This document shows, piece by piece, positions 1 through 9,879 of a DNA stretch of 64,000 bases. Source of the stretch: Gautieria morchelliformis (Eukaryota > Basidiomycota > Agaricomycetes > Gomphales > Gomphaceae); contig WHVA01000270.1 in the NCBI GenBank assembly GCA_015179125.1, positions 62,001 to 126,000 on the forward strand, in the 5' to 3' direction. The notes under the pieces are model-generated. The model was not told where the DNA came from and searched no databases. It saw only the letters and a list, made by a program, of their open reading frames with translations. How positions within the stretch are numbered: the stretch's first letter is position 1; the number at the start of each line of letters is the position of its first letter. The translations under genes and the position numbers were made by a program.

Positions 1-1973
1 GGCACGCATGCCAAATTACTCTTGGTTCAACATTGCATTGCCTTGCGAATATAAGCTTGGCGCCTCTGAAAGTGATAGGGATGACGTGAGCCTTACTAGC
101 TATTAGGACGATACTTTTCTCATTGGACAATGACATATAGAATATACGAAAAGTTCTGTACGCTATGGCTCACATCATGCGAAAAGATCCGTGTCGCAGA
201 TTCACCTATGGGCTCACGATCGAAAACACTCAGACGAGAATATGGTTTGCATGTCGGTCAACGGTTTACGTTACAAAGTCGTTCAACTTCATACAAGTAA
301 GTTGTGCCAGCAGTCATGCGGTACACGGCATCGCCATTAATGAGCACCTGTCCCTTGTAGGAGCATGAGAAGTTTATCCATTTTGCACTCTCGTTCTGCT
401 TCGCAACAGAAATCCAAATGGGTTGGGATCCCACTATCGAGCGCCTATCCATTGGCAGTTCCGAGCAGTATAAAATACAGGTTCAGGATAAAGTCACTGG
501 AAAAGTAGTATATGTCAAGACAGTCGAACTCATCGCCGACTTCGGTGCCGATGCTGTTCGTGGACGTGGTACGCGCGTCTGGAAAGCTTTATTGCGGCAA
601 TCGGATGGTACCGACATGCACGTCGTCGTTAAAGACGTATGGATTGATGCTGACCGCGTTCGGGAAGGTGACATTCGAACAATGCTTGAAGAACAAGCTT
701 CTAATGATAAGACGAACAAAGACAAGATTGCAAAACACTTCGTCACTGTACTTTTTTCCGGCGACGTCCTCATCGATGGCCAAATTGACGACACCTTCGA
801 TTTTATTCAGCGGGGCCACGAAATTCCACCTGACTCGGATGAGCTCCAGCTCAGAGTCCATAAAAGTAATGGCATAGCCATCTCTGTTAGTACCGGAGGG
901 TTACCTATAACCTATCTAACTATGCCCTTCTTCCGACGCGTATATGGGCCGAAGGCACACTATCGTCTTATTTTCGCACAAGTTGCACAGCCGATATACT
1001 CTATCCGTACTCTGCCCCAGTTTTTCTTGGCGATGAGAGATGCCGCCATTGGTGCGTACTAACTGTCCATTCGATTCGTCATACTTATCATTTTCATCAA
1101 TCAGCTCTCCAACTGATGGCGACATATCGTTGGGTACACAGGGATATCAGCCCAGGAAACATACTTGTCTGTGAAAATGTTGGCCTGCTGAGTGACCTGG
1201 AATATATGAAGCAGGAGTCCGACGTTACTCCTGCTCATAACATTCGAACGGTACATCTACATTGCTGTTCTGTCATTCGCCCTGATTAAAAGTGTCTGTA
1301 GGGAACAATCAACTTCATGGCTTGTGAGGTTGCCGAAGCAAGGTATTTGTTTACCCGCGCTCCATACAAAGCCGCGCCAAAATTTCGTCACAACCCTCTG
1401 CATGACCTGGAGTCACTGTGGTGGATCGCCGTTTGGCAGATTTTCTATTATACGCTCCCACCTGATGATTCCAGCTCCTCATCGCCAACAGATCATCATA
1501 CCACTGAGGACCGAGAAGAGCGGCTGAGCTTACAGGAGCAAGCCCTCTTCAAAATGTTCCCGCGGGATGATCTTAGCAATTCCACAAGGGTTACAATCAT
1601 GGCGGATGAATCCTCATTTGATGCAGTAACTGAGGAGTGCTTCCTCGAGGGGTCAAAGTTGTCCAAGATCAGACACAAATTGAACACCCTGCGAGATGAT
1701 CTCCATGAAGCATACCTGTCTGCCGAGAAGGATGTCCGCGTGACGCACGCCATCCACTCAGGTGCATATGTTCCGGTGGAAAATGAACTTAAAGGTATCC
1801 ACGAGAAGTTCATCGAGACCTTCCAACTTGCGGCAAACATGGCCCCAAGTTCTACCCTTACTCCTTTGACTTCCACGTTGCAAACGCTGGGCAAGCGTTT
1901 GACTCAGACCGGTCGTGAAGGAGGCGACGATGGTAGTAGCGCTGGCCGGCGCGTGAAGCCCAAAGGAGGGTGA
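1..1973 (+). CDS. FunK1 fungal-type protein kinase, 5' end outside the window
   Basis: A predicted kinase of the fungal FunK1 family, distantly related to aminoglycoside-phosphotransferase and eukaryotic kinases. Five exons join in frame: <1-85, 141-296, 370-1051, 1105-1250, 1302-1973. Family marks appear in order: RRFTYGLTIENT, GWDPTI, a VVVKDVW segment likely holding the ATP-binding lysine, the catalytic loop HRDISPGNIL, SDLEYMK in the metal-binding position, then GTINFMA and FRHNPLHDLESLWW. The C-terminal tail is Ser/Gly/Lys rich. FunK1 proteins normally have an N-terminal portion longer than the 26 codons seen before the first intron, so the gene probably starts left of the window; an ATG at position 8 is in frame but unlikely to be the true start. 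No frame break was seen, so it may be functional. The substrate is unknown; the family is greatly expanded in Agaricomycetes. Confidence 0.88.
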
Positions 1974-3230
1974 AGTTGGTGCGGTCAAACACGACTCGGG
2001 CTTAGGCTGCTGCAAGGCTGCTGACGACTATCACCATAGGCTCCGAGTCTTTATGTATACTGTGTATTGAGTGTATTTGATGATAATTATCGGCAGATTC
2101 GGCCGGGATGAAAGTTATGTGAGCGTGGAAATATTTTAAGTCAGAACCACCCATGGTACGGCGCCAAATTGAAGTCCAGTTCCACATGCAGTGCATGGCA
2201 ACCCGGCCGCAAGAAGAATGTCTACGGACGTACTGAACCACCTAACCCTAATGTTAGTCATACAGTAGGTCATTGTGGGTGTTGTTAGCCGCCAACGACG
2301 CTCACCACCGTGGTGAGCGTCGTGACACCACGACGACCTCACGCTACGAGGGCGGGAAGGTATCCGACGATCCTATGTCGGACGCTATCGCACAGTGGCA
2401 TGCGGAGCCTGGCATGGATGAGCGGTGACATTGCTTCGTCAGACCTGGAGGGAGGTGATGGGTCATGGAATGCGTACGAACTAGTCGATGGGATTTTCTC
2501 CAAGACTCAATCTACTGGCTGCCCGCAGCATCCTGTTCGCCAGCCTTCCATCCAGGGATGATCCAGGGTCTCTCATTCTGTTTGAAGACGTCGGAATCAC
2601 ATTTCCCGACTTCGCCATGGACCCCACACAAGACTTGATCGCGTATATGCATAGCCGTCTATCTGACGCATCCAGGCATGTGTTGTTTGCGAATGTTCTC
2701 CTTCCGCGGTATGTTTGCTCTGCTCTAGCATTCTTCTCACGCATGTCACGCTTCATTTCCGGACAATATCTGACAATAAGGCGCACCCATGGATAGCTTC
2801 TAACATCGTTTCAACATCGTTTCCTTGTGCTCATATTTATACTTCGGATTCAGCTCCTCATGTCTGTAATGTTTCCATCCGATGTCATTGGGGCCGTAAT
2901 CCAGATCGTGAACGAGATCGTAGGCTTCGTGTGACAACTTGCATACCCTGACTGCTATCTCTAGTCGTAAACTAACCTTGCTGCGCTTGGCGACTTTGCG
3001 TTCGTCTCGGACCGGGCGTACGTGCTCACATCCCCAGTTCCCACCGCCTGCTTCCGGGTATACACTTTTTGGTATAAATCCGGATGGTAATGAATCGCCT
3101 GTGTCGCCCTGCCTTTGTGCCACACTTCGTCTTCCCGCCATGCGGGAAGGAGCGACTGCGTCATTGCTTGGCATACATACAGGCCCATTCATTACCAACT
3201 CTTCTCAGCGGTTAAGGCCCCCAAAGGTGT
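1974..3230. other. No assignable gene; one short open stretch
   Basis: No complete gene recognised. A plus-strand stretch at about 2488-2715 reads like coding sequence (it includes the peptide DASRHVLFANVLLP) and could be the start of the F-box-associated remnant further right. The link cannot be shown from frame or splice sites. Confidence 0.3.
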
Positions 3231-3745
3231 TTGTTACTGCCCCACATACCCGCATTCACATCGTCAGTATCGACCTTGCCCATGGTCCCAATCCCCCAGA
3301 GCCTCCCGCCTCATGTCTTATTGTTATTCGTAACAAGGCCTTTCCTTGCTTATGCAGAACATCTTGAACCTGTAGATGTCCCCTGGGATGATTGGGGTCC
3401 GGCACATACACGTTGGATTCCGGGCGGCACTGGTTCCCTTGGCTGTGATCGTTCACGGCGAGCGCTTCATACGTCTATATACTCCAGCAGATGACGGTCC
3501 AGGTTATATAGAGTATAGAGATGTATGACTTCGGTGTGCTGCATGTGCCTCCATCATGGGTGACACGGCAAGAAAAGATCCTTTTAGACAATGTCTTCGA
3601 GTCGCCTGTCATCTATCGGCTCCCATGTCAATATTAGCCAAGCAAGAAAACCTCCCTTACTCTGGGTGTATGCTCGATGAGGATCATTTGGTCGGGCTCA
3701 AGGTGCGGGATTGTAACATTACTATAGCGGGCCTTAGTAACATGT
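3231..3745 (+). pseudogene. Decayed fragment of an agaricomycete F-box-associated family
   Basis: Conserved blocks of this family, whose full-length members usually carry an N-terminal F-box, occur in order but in different frames. They are VPWDDWGPAHTRW (about 3378-3416), then after a one-base shift VHGERFIRLYTP (about 3450-3485), then VLHVPPSWVT and SPVIYRLP (about 3530-3622), then SGCMLDEDHLVGLKV (about 3662-3706). The order matches the C-terminal half of these proteins. Frame changes without splice sites and the missing F-box make this a relic. The function of intact members is not established. The family call rests on remembered block patterns, so confidence is moderate. Confidence 0.55.
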
Positions 3746-3904
3746 TTATCAGCGACACTGGAATGACGACACAACGAGCGTTGATGTGTTCGTGTTGTGA
3801 CCACTAGTTGGCCAGCCAATGTTGGATAGTTACGCATGAACTCCAGCTGCGCATGTGAGGCCTGTACACCACAGTGGTCAGCTTATACGGGAGGACTAAC
3901 TGTT

Positions 3905-4150
3905 GCCACCCACGTGTTTGTATGTTAATGCATTCACCAGCTCAGGTCTGTTCAAGCCAGATCGGCATGTCGGGAGAACATCTCGACGGCAGTATCGATT
4001 TAACCTTGTTGCAGGCTGAGCTGTGCGAGAGTTGCCACAGCTGCCTCGCAATCGGGATCTATTACTAGTACCTCACGGCACAAAGTCTCGGCTCCGACAT
4101 TGTCCTGCTTCCACTGGTAGAACGCCAACCCTTTGTTGACCAGCGGAAGT
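3905..4150 (-). pseudogene. TOM70 fragment (mitochondrial import receptor, TPR region)
   Basis: Read on the minus strand, this encodes about 75 residues of the C-terminal TPR region of TOM70, the outer-membrane receptor that passes Hsp70/Hsp90-bound precursors to the TOM pore. Visible blocks are [55 protein letters not shown] and PELVNALTYKH. Two in-frame stops and a frameshift near the end interrupt it, and neither end continues into more TOM70 sequence. It is therefore a dead partial copy; the functional TOM70 must lie elsewhere. Nothing shows how it got here: there is no poly-A tail and no clear target-site duplication. Confidence 0.7.
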
Positions 4151-6114
4151 TGACCAGCGAAGAACATTCATCTGTGGCCGCCTTGAATTGGGATCAGAGC
4201 AGAATTATACATGTTGTGGGTGCGACAACGGATCAACGAAACTTGCCCAGGCCGTGCACGGAGCTCACTCACTGCAAGGCGCGACATGATATGTAGCCGC
4301 GTTGCCTCTCAGGCAGATAGTTCACTCTCCACCCCGAAGTATTCCCGCAGCAATCAAAGTTGCAGGAAAGGCTCTTTCATTTGCACTATCTACTGTATAC
4401 TGACTCTTGGCCATGGCAACAGACTTGAGATGCACCCATCTTCCCAATGTCACACTGTTCGGCAAACGTCCTAGTCATTGCTTCGTGAAACTCGTCGTCG
4501 ATAAGGACACCCCGCAGAAGACTGCGTTTTCTGCGAGAGGCAATACTGCCTCGTGGAATGAGCCATTCTATTTGTGCGTGAATTCCAGCGTTATTGTCTC
4601 AATGTGACCTTAAATCCATCCACAGCTTCAACTTGAATCGGTCTTCTGTGTTGGAAATTGAAGTATGTGGGCATCATACCATCGGCCATGATGACTACAT
4701 AGGCGGTACAAAGGAAAGGATTGAGTTGCTACTTGCGGGAGGAGCAACTGGCGGTCAGTCCTTTTCACTCATCGACAGAATGTATGCGTAATCATCGAAC
4801 ACAGCAGCCGTTACTCGCAAATTGCGAAAATCAGATAAGGCAGGGAAGATCCAAGAGGTTCAGACTGTCCTAGAGTTCACCATTATGTCTTTCGGGGGGC
4901 CTGACGAGGCGTGGGAGGCGCAGTTAAACGAAGCGGTCAGCGGAACGGAAGCGGTCGATGAAATGTTCTCCCCATCGTCTCTAATTGTTGGTGCAGGGGC
5001 TGGGGTCGATGTCGCGACTTCCACCATCGATAGTTTGAAGACAATATCGACGACTTGGGCTACCCTCATGAACAATATCAGGCTGTATACCGATATCGTG
5101 GATAAGGCCTCAGAGGTATGATTAGGTTGGTCGCTCCCAGGTCATCTCATTGACACGGTGTGCTCTGATTCTAGGTCCATCCTTATGCAGAAATGGCATG
5201 GTCTACCTGTCTCTTGCACACAATGTACGTCTATGACATACACCAATCGGATAAATATAGCTGACATCTGGGGTTGACTCTATTTAGACGGTCATTGCTC
5301 AGATGGACCGGGACGATAGGATCCATGGCCTGGCGAAAATTATTGGTGACACCTATGCATTCGTCCATCTGGCAGAGCCATTGAAGAAAATTGAATCGCA
5401 CAAGTCAATTATCTTATCGTTGGAGGAGCAGACGTTACAGTGCAGCTACTTTGTCCGCGCCTACGCAAAAAACAAGGGTTTATGTACGTTGGACCTACTG
5501 TGACGTGGCCATAGCTGATGAACTCTGTTCAGGGAAAAGAACCGCGAAATATCTAGTCTCGGATATCGACAGCAAGGTCAATACCTGGAATCTTTCGACA
5601 AACTCCAGTTGGAGTTACAACGACTTGGCGTGATTCATACTGAAATCACTGTACTACGTGTTCTGAATGTTGTCGAGGAAATTGGCGAGCTTTCTGATTT
5701 GCGGCCTTTCCCTAGGCTAATACACCTTGCAACTAGCTGGAGAAGTTCCACTTAATGACATGCCCCACGCACAGGGAGCTTGTTTCGATCCTAATAAGGG
5801 ATGTCTGCGGGGTACTCGGGAAAAGTTATCGCGGAGATATGTAAGTGGGTCAACCAGGAGGATAGCGGCGATACCCCCGGGATATTCTTCTTGAACAATG
5901 TTGCAGGTGCTGGCAAGTCTGCAATTGCTCACGAGGTCGCTAAACGATTTGACAGGCTCAAACGTCTCGGATCGTCGTATTGTTTTAACCGCGCTCATCA
6001 GGCTGAACGCTCCCCCAGCAATGTCTTTAGCACAATTGCTCGTGGTCTAGCTGATCTGGATCCAAAACACAAAGCGTCTTTATTGAGAGTGATTGGGGAG
6101 AATCGAGAACTTGG

Positions 6115-6485
6115 GACAACATTGGTGGCCATTTCTGCTCGAGGGCAGGAATGTTGCCCAGTTGGGCTTGTACAAAGAGGGAAATGTCCTCATCAGGGTT
6201 GGGGTCAATCTCCTTTATGGACTTGGCAAGGACGTGCTTCGTCCCAAGAAGGGCGTCCTGGATGTCTTTTTTGGCACAGGAAGTGATTAGAACACGGAAA
6301 TTGGATGGCAGTTCTGCAGCTTCTTTGCCAAGAACAGACAAAAGCCCATGGCGAGATTCCTCATCTCCACTCTCATCTAATGCATCAATGACGATCACCG
6401 TCGGTCCAACGGTGGATAGGCCCTGGGCGGGATCTAGAATGAACCTCTTGAATTGCTCACTAGGCCAACAAAGCTTGGTGTAGAT
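6115..6485 (-). other. Inverted internal segment of the NACHT domain
   Basis: Within the plus-strand NLR pseudogene this block codes on the minus strand. It reads SEQFKRFILDP, VIVIDALDES (Walker B), LPSNFRVLI, DEDISLFVQAQL and ALEQKWP, which is exactly the stretch missing between GENRELG on its left and LLVEKLEGHFQW on its right. Flipping it back would restore the usual NACHT order, so a simple in-place inversion explains the layout. No long inverted repeats flank it. The breakpoints are accurate to about 10 bp only. Confidence 0.85.
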
Positions 6486-6689
6486 TATTAGTTGAGAAAT
6501 TGGAAGGTCACTTTCAGTGGGTGTCCACGGCTTGTCGATTTGTCAAAGGAGATGGGAAGGGTGGTCGCGTTCCTGTTAAGCAACTGGAGGAACTTTCAGC
6601 CAAGAACCTCACTGGAACGGAAAACCTGTATCTCGGTATCCTCAAGCAGATATTCGGGCATGGCGATGACTTGATGGACGAATGCAGAC

Positions 6690-7068
6690 AGCGGGGAGCT
6701 CCTTTCAGCACCATTCGAAGGCCACACCCACTGGGTCGGTCGCGTTCTCGCAGGACGGCAAGCGGATCGTCTCTGGGTCTTATGACAACACGATCCGTGT
6801 GTGGAATGCAGACACCGGGGAACTCATTTCAGCACCATTCAAAGGCCATACACACTGGGTCGCATCGGTAATGTTCTCGCATGACGGCAAGCGGATCGTC
6901 TCCGGGTCTGTTAACACCACGATCTGCGTGTGGAATGCAAACACCAGGGAGCTCCTTTCAGCACCATTCGAAGGCCACACCCACTGGGTCACGTCGGTGG
7001 TGTTCTCGCATGACGGCAAGCGGATCGTCTCCGGGTCTTATGACAACACGATCCGTGTGTGGAATGCA
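6690..7068 (+). repeat. WD40 repeat array, left part (129-bp units)
   Basis: About three 43-residue WD40 units of the pattern SVxFSxDGKRIVSGSxDNTI, RVWNAD, GHTHWV. Copies are nearly identical at DNA level with a period of exactly 129 bp (for example the same GGATCGTCTCCGGGTCT block recurs at 6892 and 7021). The third unit stops at the LINE insertion. Confidence 0.9.
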
Positions 7069-7080
7069 GACAGCAGTGAG
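7069..7080. repeat. Left target-site duplication of the LINE
   Basis: GACAGCAGTGAG directly before the LINE matches GACAGCGGTGAG directly after its poly-A tail, 11 of 12 bases. It is part of a WD40 unit. Confidence 0.85.
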
Positions 7081-7489
7081 ACTCCTTTTGCACTCCGACC
7101 ACCACCATCGCCTGGGCGCATTTTTAGTTCTTTCTTTATTTTACTTTACTTCTCCTCTCCATACCCGTACTACTGCACCTACCTACGTACATACACACTC
7201 TGAGCGCCCTGCACATGCCTGCCACGGAATCCGGCCTCATGTCGAACGACACGTCGGCTAGCGGGGCAAAGGGCAGGAGCACGCCTACGCAGCGCCCAGT
7301 CACGACACCGTCCATGGCACAGGCCAAGCTCGACGCTCAGGGAAGAATCCAGCCTAGGGAAGCTACGGGCCCTGCACGAGAGAAGCAGGCGGAACCACTG
7401 AAAAGAAGCGAGAATCCAGCTGAGAAAAGGGCGCCAGCGACCAGGGCAGCCACCAGAGGAGCGGTCTCAGACCAGGAGACGCTCACAGG

Positions 7490-7494
7490 AGAGG
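7490..7494. repeat. Left 5-bp target-site duplication of the solo LTR
   Basis: AGAGG before the LTR is repeated at 8198-8202 after it; 5 bp is typical of Ty3/Copia-type integrases. Confidence 0.85.
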
Positions 7495-8197
7495 TGTTAC
7501 GACCGTTCATTTCTGACTTCCAACCCTCAGTTCTGCCACACCTTTCCGCCCCTCCGATATTTCCGCACATTCCGCCCCTCCAACATTTCCGACATTCCGC
7601 CCCTTGTACATTTCCCTTGTTCTTTCAACTCTATTACTCGGACCCACCGGACCCACCTCACCATCCATCAAGACCACATATCCGGTCATCCTTGTAGTTC
7701 GTTGTCAGATATGTTTTCCCGACCCCTTGTTATTTGCCATTGTTCTACCTTACCCTGAACCCCCCTTGTAGTCCCATTGTTCCCAATAGTTAGTTCCCAC
7801 ACATTGTCTACTCAACTTCCGCTTCCTCCGGAATTTGCTTATTACCATACCATTACTTGTTGTTCTGCGCTTTGTATAAAACCCCCTCATGTATGTCTGT
7901 TATTCTGCAATCAGATAATCACCTTCGATACTTGATTTCCTTCGCTCCATCTCCTGTTCTTAGTACAGCGAGTCTAGCAAGATCTCAGTCTCTCTCCGCC
8001 TTCCGTCTTCCGCCTTCCATCTTCCGCCTTCCGCCTCAGTTCCGACTCGAGTTCCGACCCAAACTTTGGTTCAGTACTTTCCGACTTCCGACTCCTTTCC
8101 GAAATACCTAGGACGATAGTTCATTGGGGGCGCAACCTATAAGTTGAAGCCGCTGTCCTTTCCAGTTCCGACTTAGTGGAAATCTCGATACGTAACA
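7495..8197. mobile_element. Solo LTR inside the LINE
   Basis: A 703-bp element that begins TGTTACG and ends CGTAACA, a perfect 7-bp terminal inverted repeat with the TG...CA ends of LTR retrotransposons. AGAGG flanks both sides. It carries a TATAAAA box at 7875-7881 and runs of CTTCCG-type repeats but no coding sequence. A full element with internal region must have inserted, then been lost by LTR-LTR recombination. Which element family it came from cannot be told; no second copy is in this window. Confidence 0.9.
7875..7881 (+). promoter_or_regulatory. TATA box within the solo LTR
   Basis: TATAAAA in the LTR, in the plus direction, where an LTR promoter is expected. Without an internal region it would drive only LINE or flanking sequence. 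Confidence 0.5.
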
Positions 8198-8202
8198 AGA
8201 GG
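8198..8202. repeat. Right 5-bp target-site duplication of the solo LTR
   Basis: AGAGG, identical to 7490-7494. Confidence 0.85.
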
Positions 8203-9879
8203 AGATAAGAGGCTTGCCGGGACAGGAGATATCAGATATAGATGCAGGTAAGCTCTATTTGGAACGCACCTTGCTGACGGTACCAGGTGCGCCCTGGACG
8301 GTCGGTGCACTGTCCACCACCATATTACAGGTAACACAATACAAAGGGATACCGCGCCAGGGGATAAACGCGTTGAGGTCCATCGCGTTCGTCCTGGAAG
8401 AGGTCAAGGACGATGCTAGATGCGAGAGAATAGTGAGCCAGGTCAGGGAGGGCCTCCCAGCGGAAGGAAACGCCCTATCAGCCAAGATCCTAGAGGCGAC
8501 AGCTCTGATAGATAAGGCCACTGCTGCAGCAGAGACCGCAGCCAAACTCTCCCATCAAGTCACCGAGGACACGGCAGCGGCAGTCCAGACAATCCAATCG
8601 GCGTCAAACACCATCGCCTCCTCGGCAACACAGCTCAACGAGACCTCGACAACGTACAGGGATGCCGTGTTGAAGGCAGCAACAGCGACCCAGCACATGC
8701 CGCCTGGTGCCGCCACGCTTGATGCCAGAGTCCGTGTGTGGGAAGGCATAAAGCAGCAGCAGGTACTAGTAGATGCCGCGAACACAGGGGAACGTGTCCT
8801 AGCTGACCTGGACGACATCGGGCTGCCGCTCAAAGCAAATGAGGCCATCAGTGACCTAGATGCAGAGGGAGAGAGGATCATGGTCAGTGCGAGGCGACTT
8901 ACCAACGGCGGGGTGTTGTTCGAGCTCAACACGGAGGAGGCGGTGAGGTGGCTCAATGAGGCGGAACGCAGGACTCAATTCACGGAAGCCCTATCGCCTG
9001 ACGCTAGGATGAAGGCGAGGTCATACCCGCTTGTAATCCAATTTGTGCCTCTGCACTTCGAACCGGAAAGGGAGGGTGACCTACAGGGCATAGAGGTGGT
9101 TAACAGGCTCCCGCGGGGCGCAATCGACAAAGCAAGATGGTTCAAACCTAAGTAACGGCGAGCAGCCAGCCAAACCTGTGGACACGTCATCATCACATTC
9201 ACCGCGCCAGAGACTGCCAACAAAGTACTCACTGACGGAGTCATCGTATGTCAGAAAAGAGTATACACAGAGAAATGCAGAAGGAACCCACCCGATGCCT
9301 CAAATGCCAGGGGTGGAACCACCTGTCGTACAGGTGCCCACAGGAGCATGACACCTGCGGCGGGCGACACAAAACGGCCACGTGCGACCAGACCGGACAT
9401 CGTTGCGTCTCGTGCAGGTTGGACGACCACGCCAGCTGGTCCAGAACCTGCCCTGTCTTCCTACGCAAATGCGCGGAGCTCGATGCTAGACTACTCGAAA
9501 ACCAAATGCCATACTTCCCGACTGAAGAAGTATGGACCCGTGTTTCACAACCCTCTAAGGCGCTGGCCCTACTGCCCCCACAGACCGAGCAACAGCCCAT
9601 GTCGCAGCACAGCGGAGCCTAGGAGACAGTCGCGCGACGCGCGGGAGGGCTCAGACAGACCATGCTACCATATGGGAGATGAACCCCAAACCCGACAGCT
9701 GTAGGTCGTCCAAACATAGGCCCATCACAGCCAGCACGGCCGCATGAGAGCCCGATGACATCCTCCAACAGCATCGCCCTGGGTCCCACCACCAGGTGGG
9801 GCGACACAGATGGACACAGTGGGCCGCCCCTCCCTTCCCCCCGCTGATGTCATACACAATGTAACCAACACCGGCGAGG

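Larger units (their letters stand above)
7215..9622 (+). pseudogene. LINE ORF1 (gag-like RNA-binding protein), split by a solo LTR
   Basis: ORF1 starts at ATG 7215, runs to 7494, is interrupted by the solo LTR, and resumes at 8203; dropping the LTR and one TSD copy keeps the frame exactly (DQETLTGE joins EIRGLPGQEIS). The central part is helical with Ala/Thr-rich coils. The C-terminal part has FELNTEEAVRWLNE, FVPLHFEPE and IDKARW, followed by three knuckle-like Cys/His motifs (CLKCQGWNHLSYRC, CGGRHKTATC, CVSCRLDDHASWSRTC). Further damage: TAA at 9153-9155 before the RNA-binding fold ends, and a frameshift near 9275-9285 just before the first zinc knuckle. In intact elements ORF1 binds the element RNA. 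Confidence 0.85.

Noticed and set aside
4789..4811. A 23-nt intron that would remove the TAA in the NLR N-terminus
   Set aside because: The stretch has GT and AG ends but is far shorter than the 50-75 nt introns seen throughout the window; a stop mutation is more likely.
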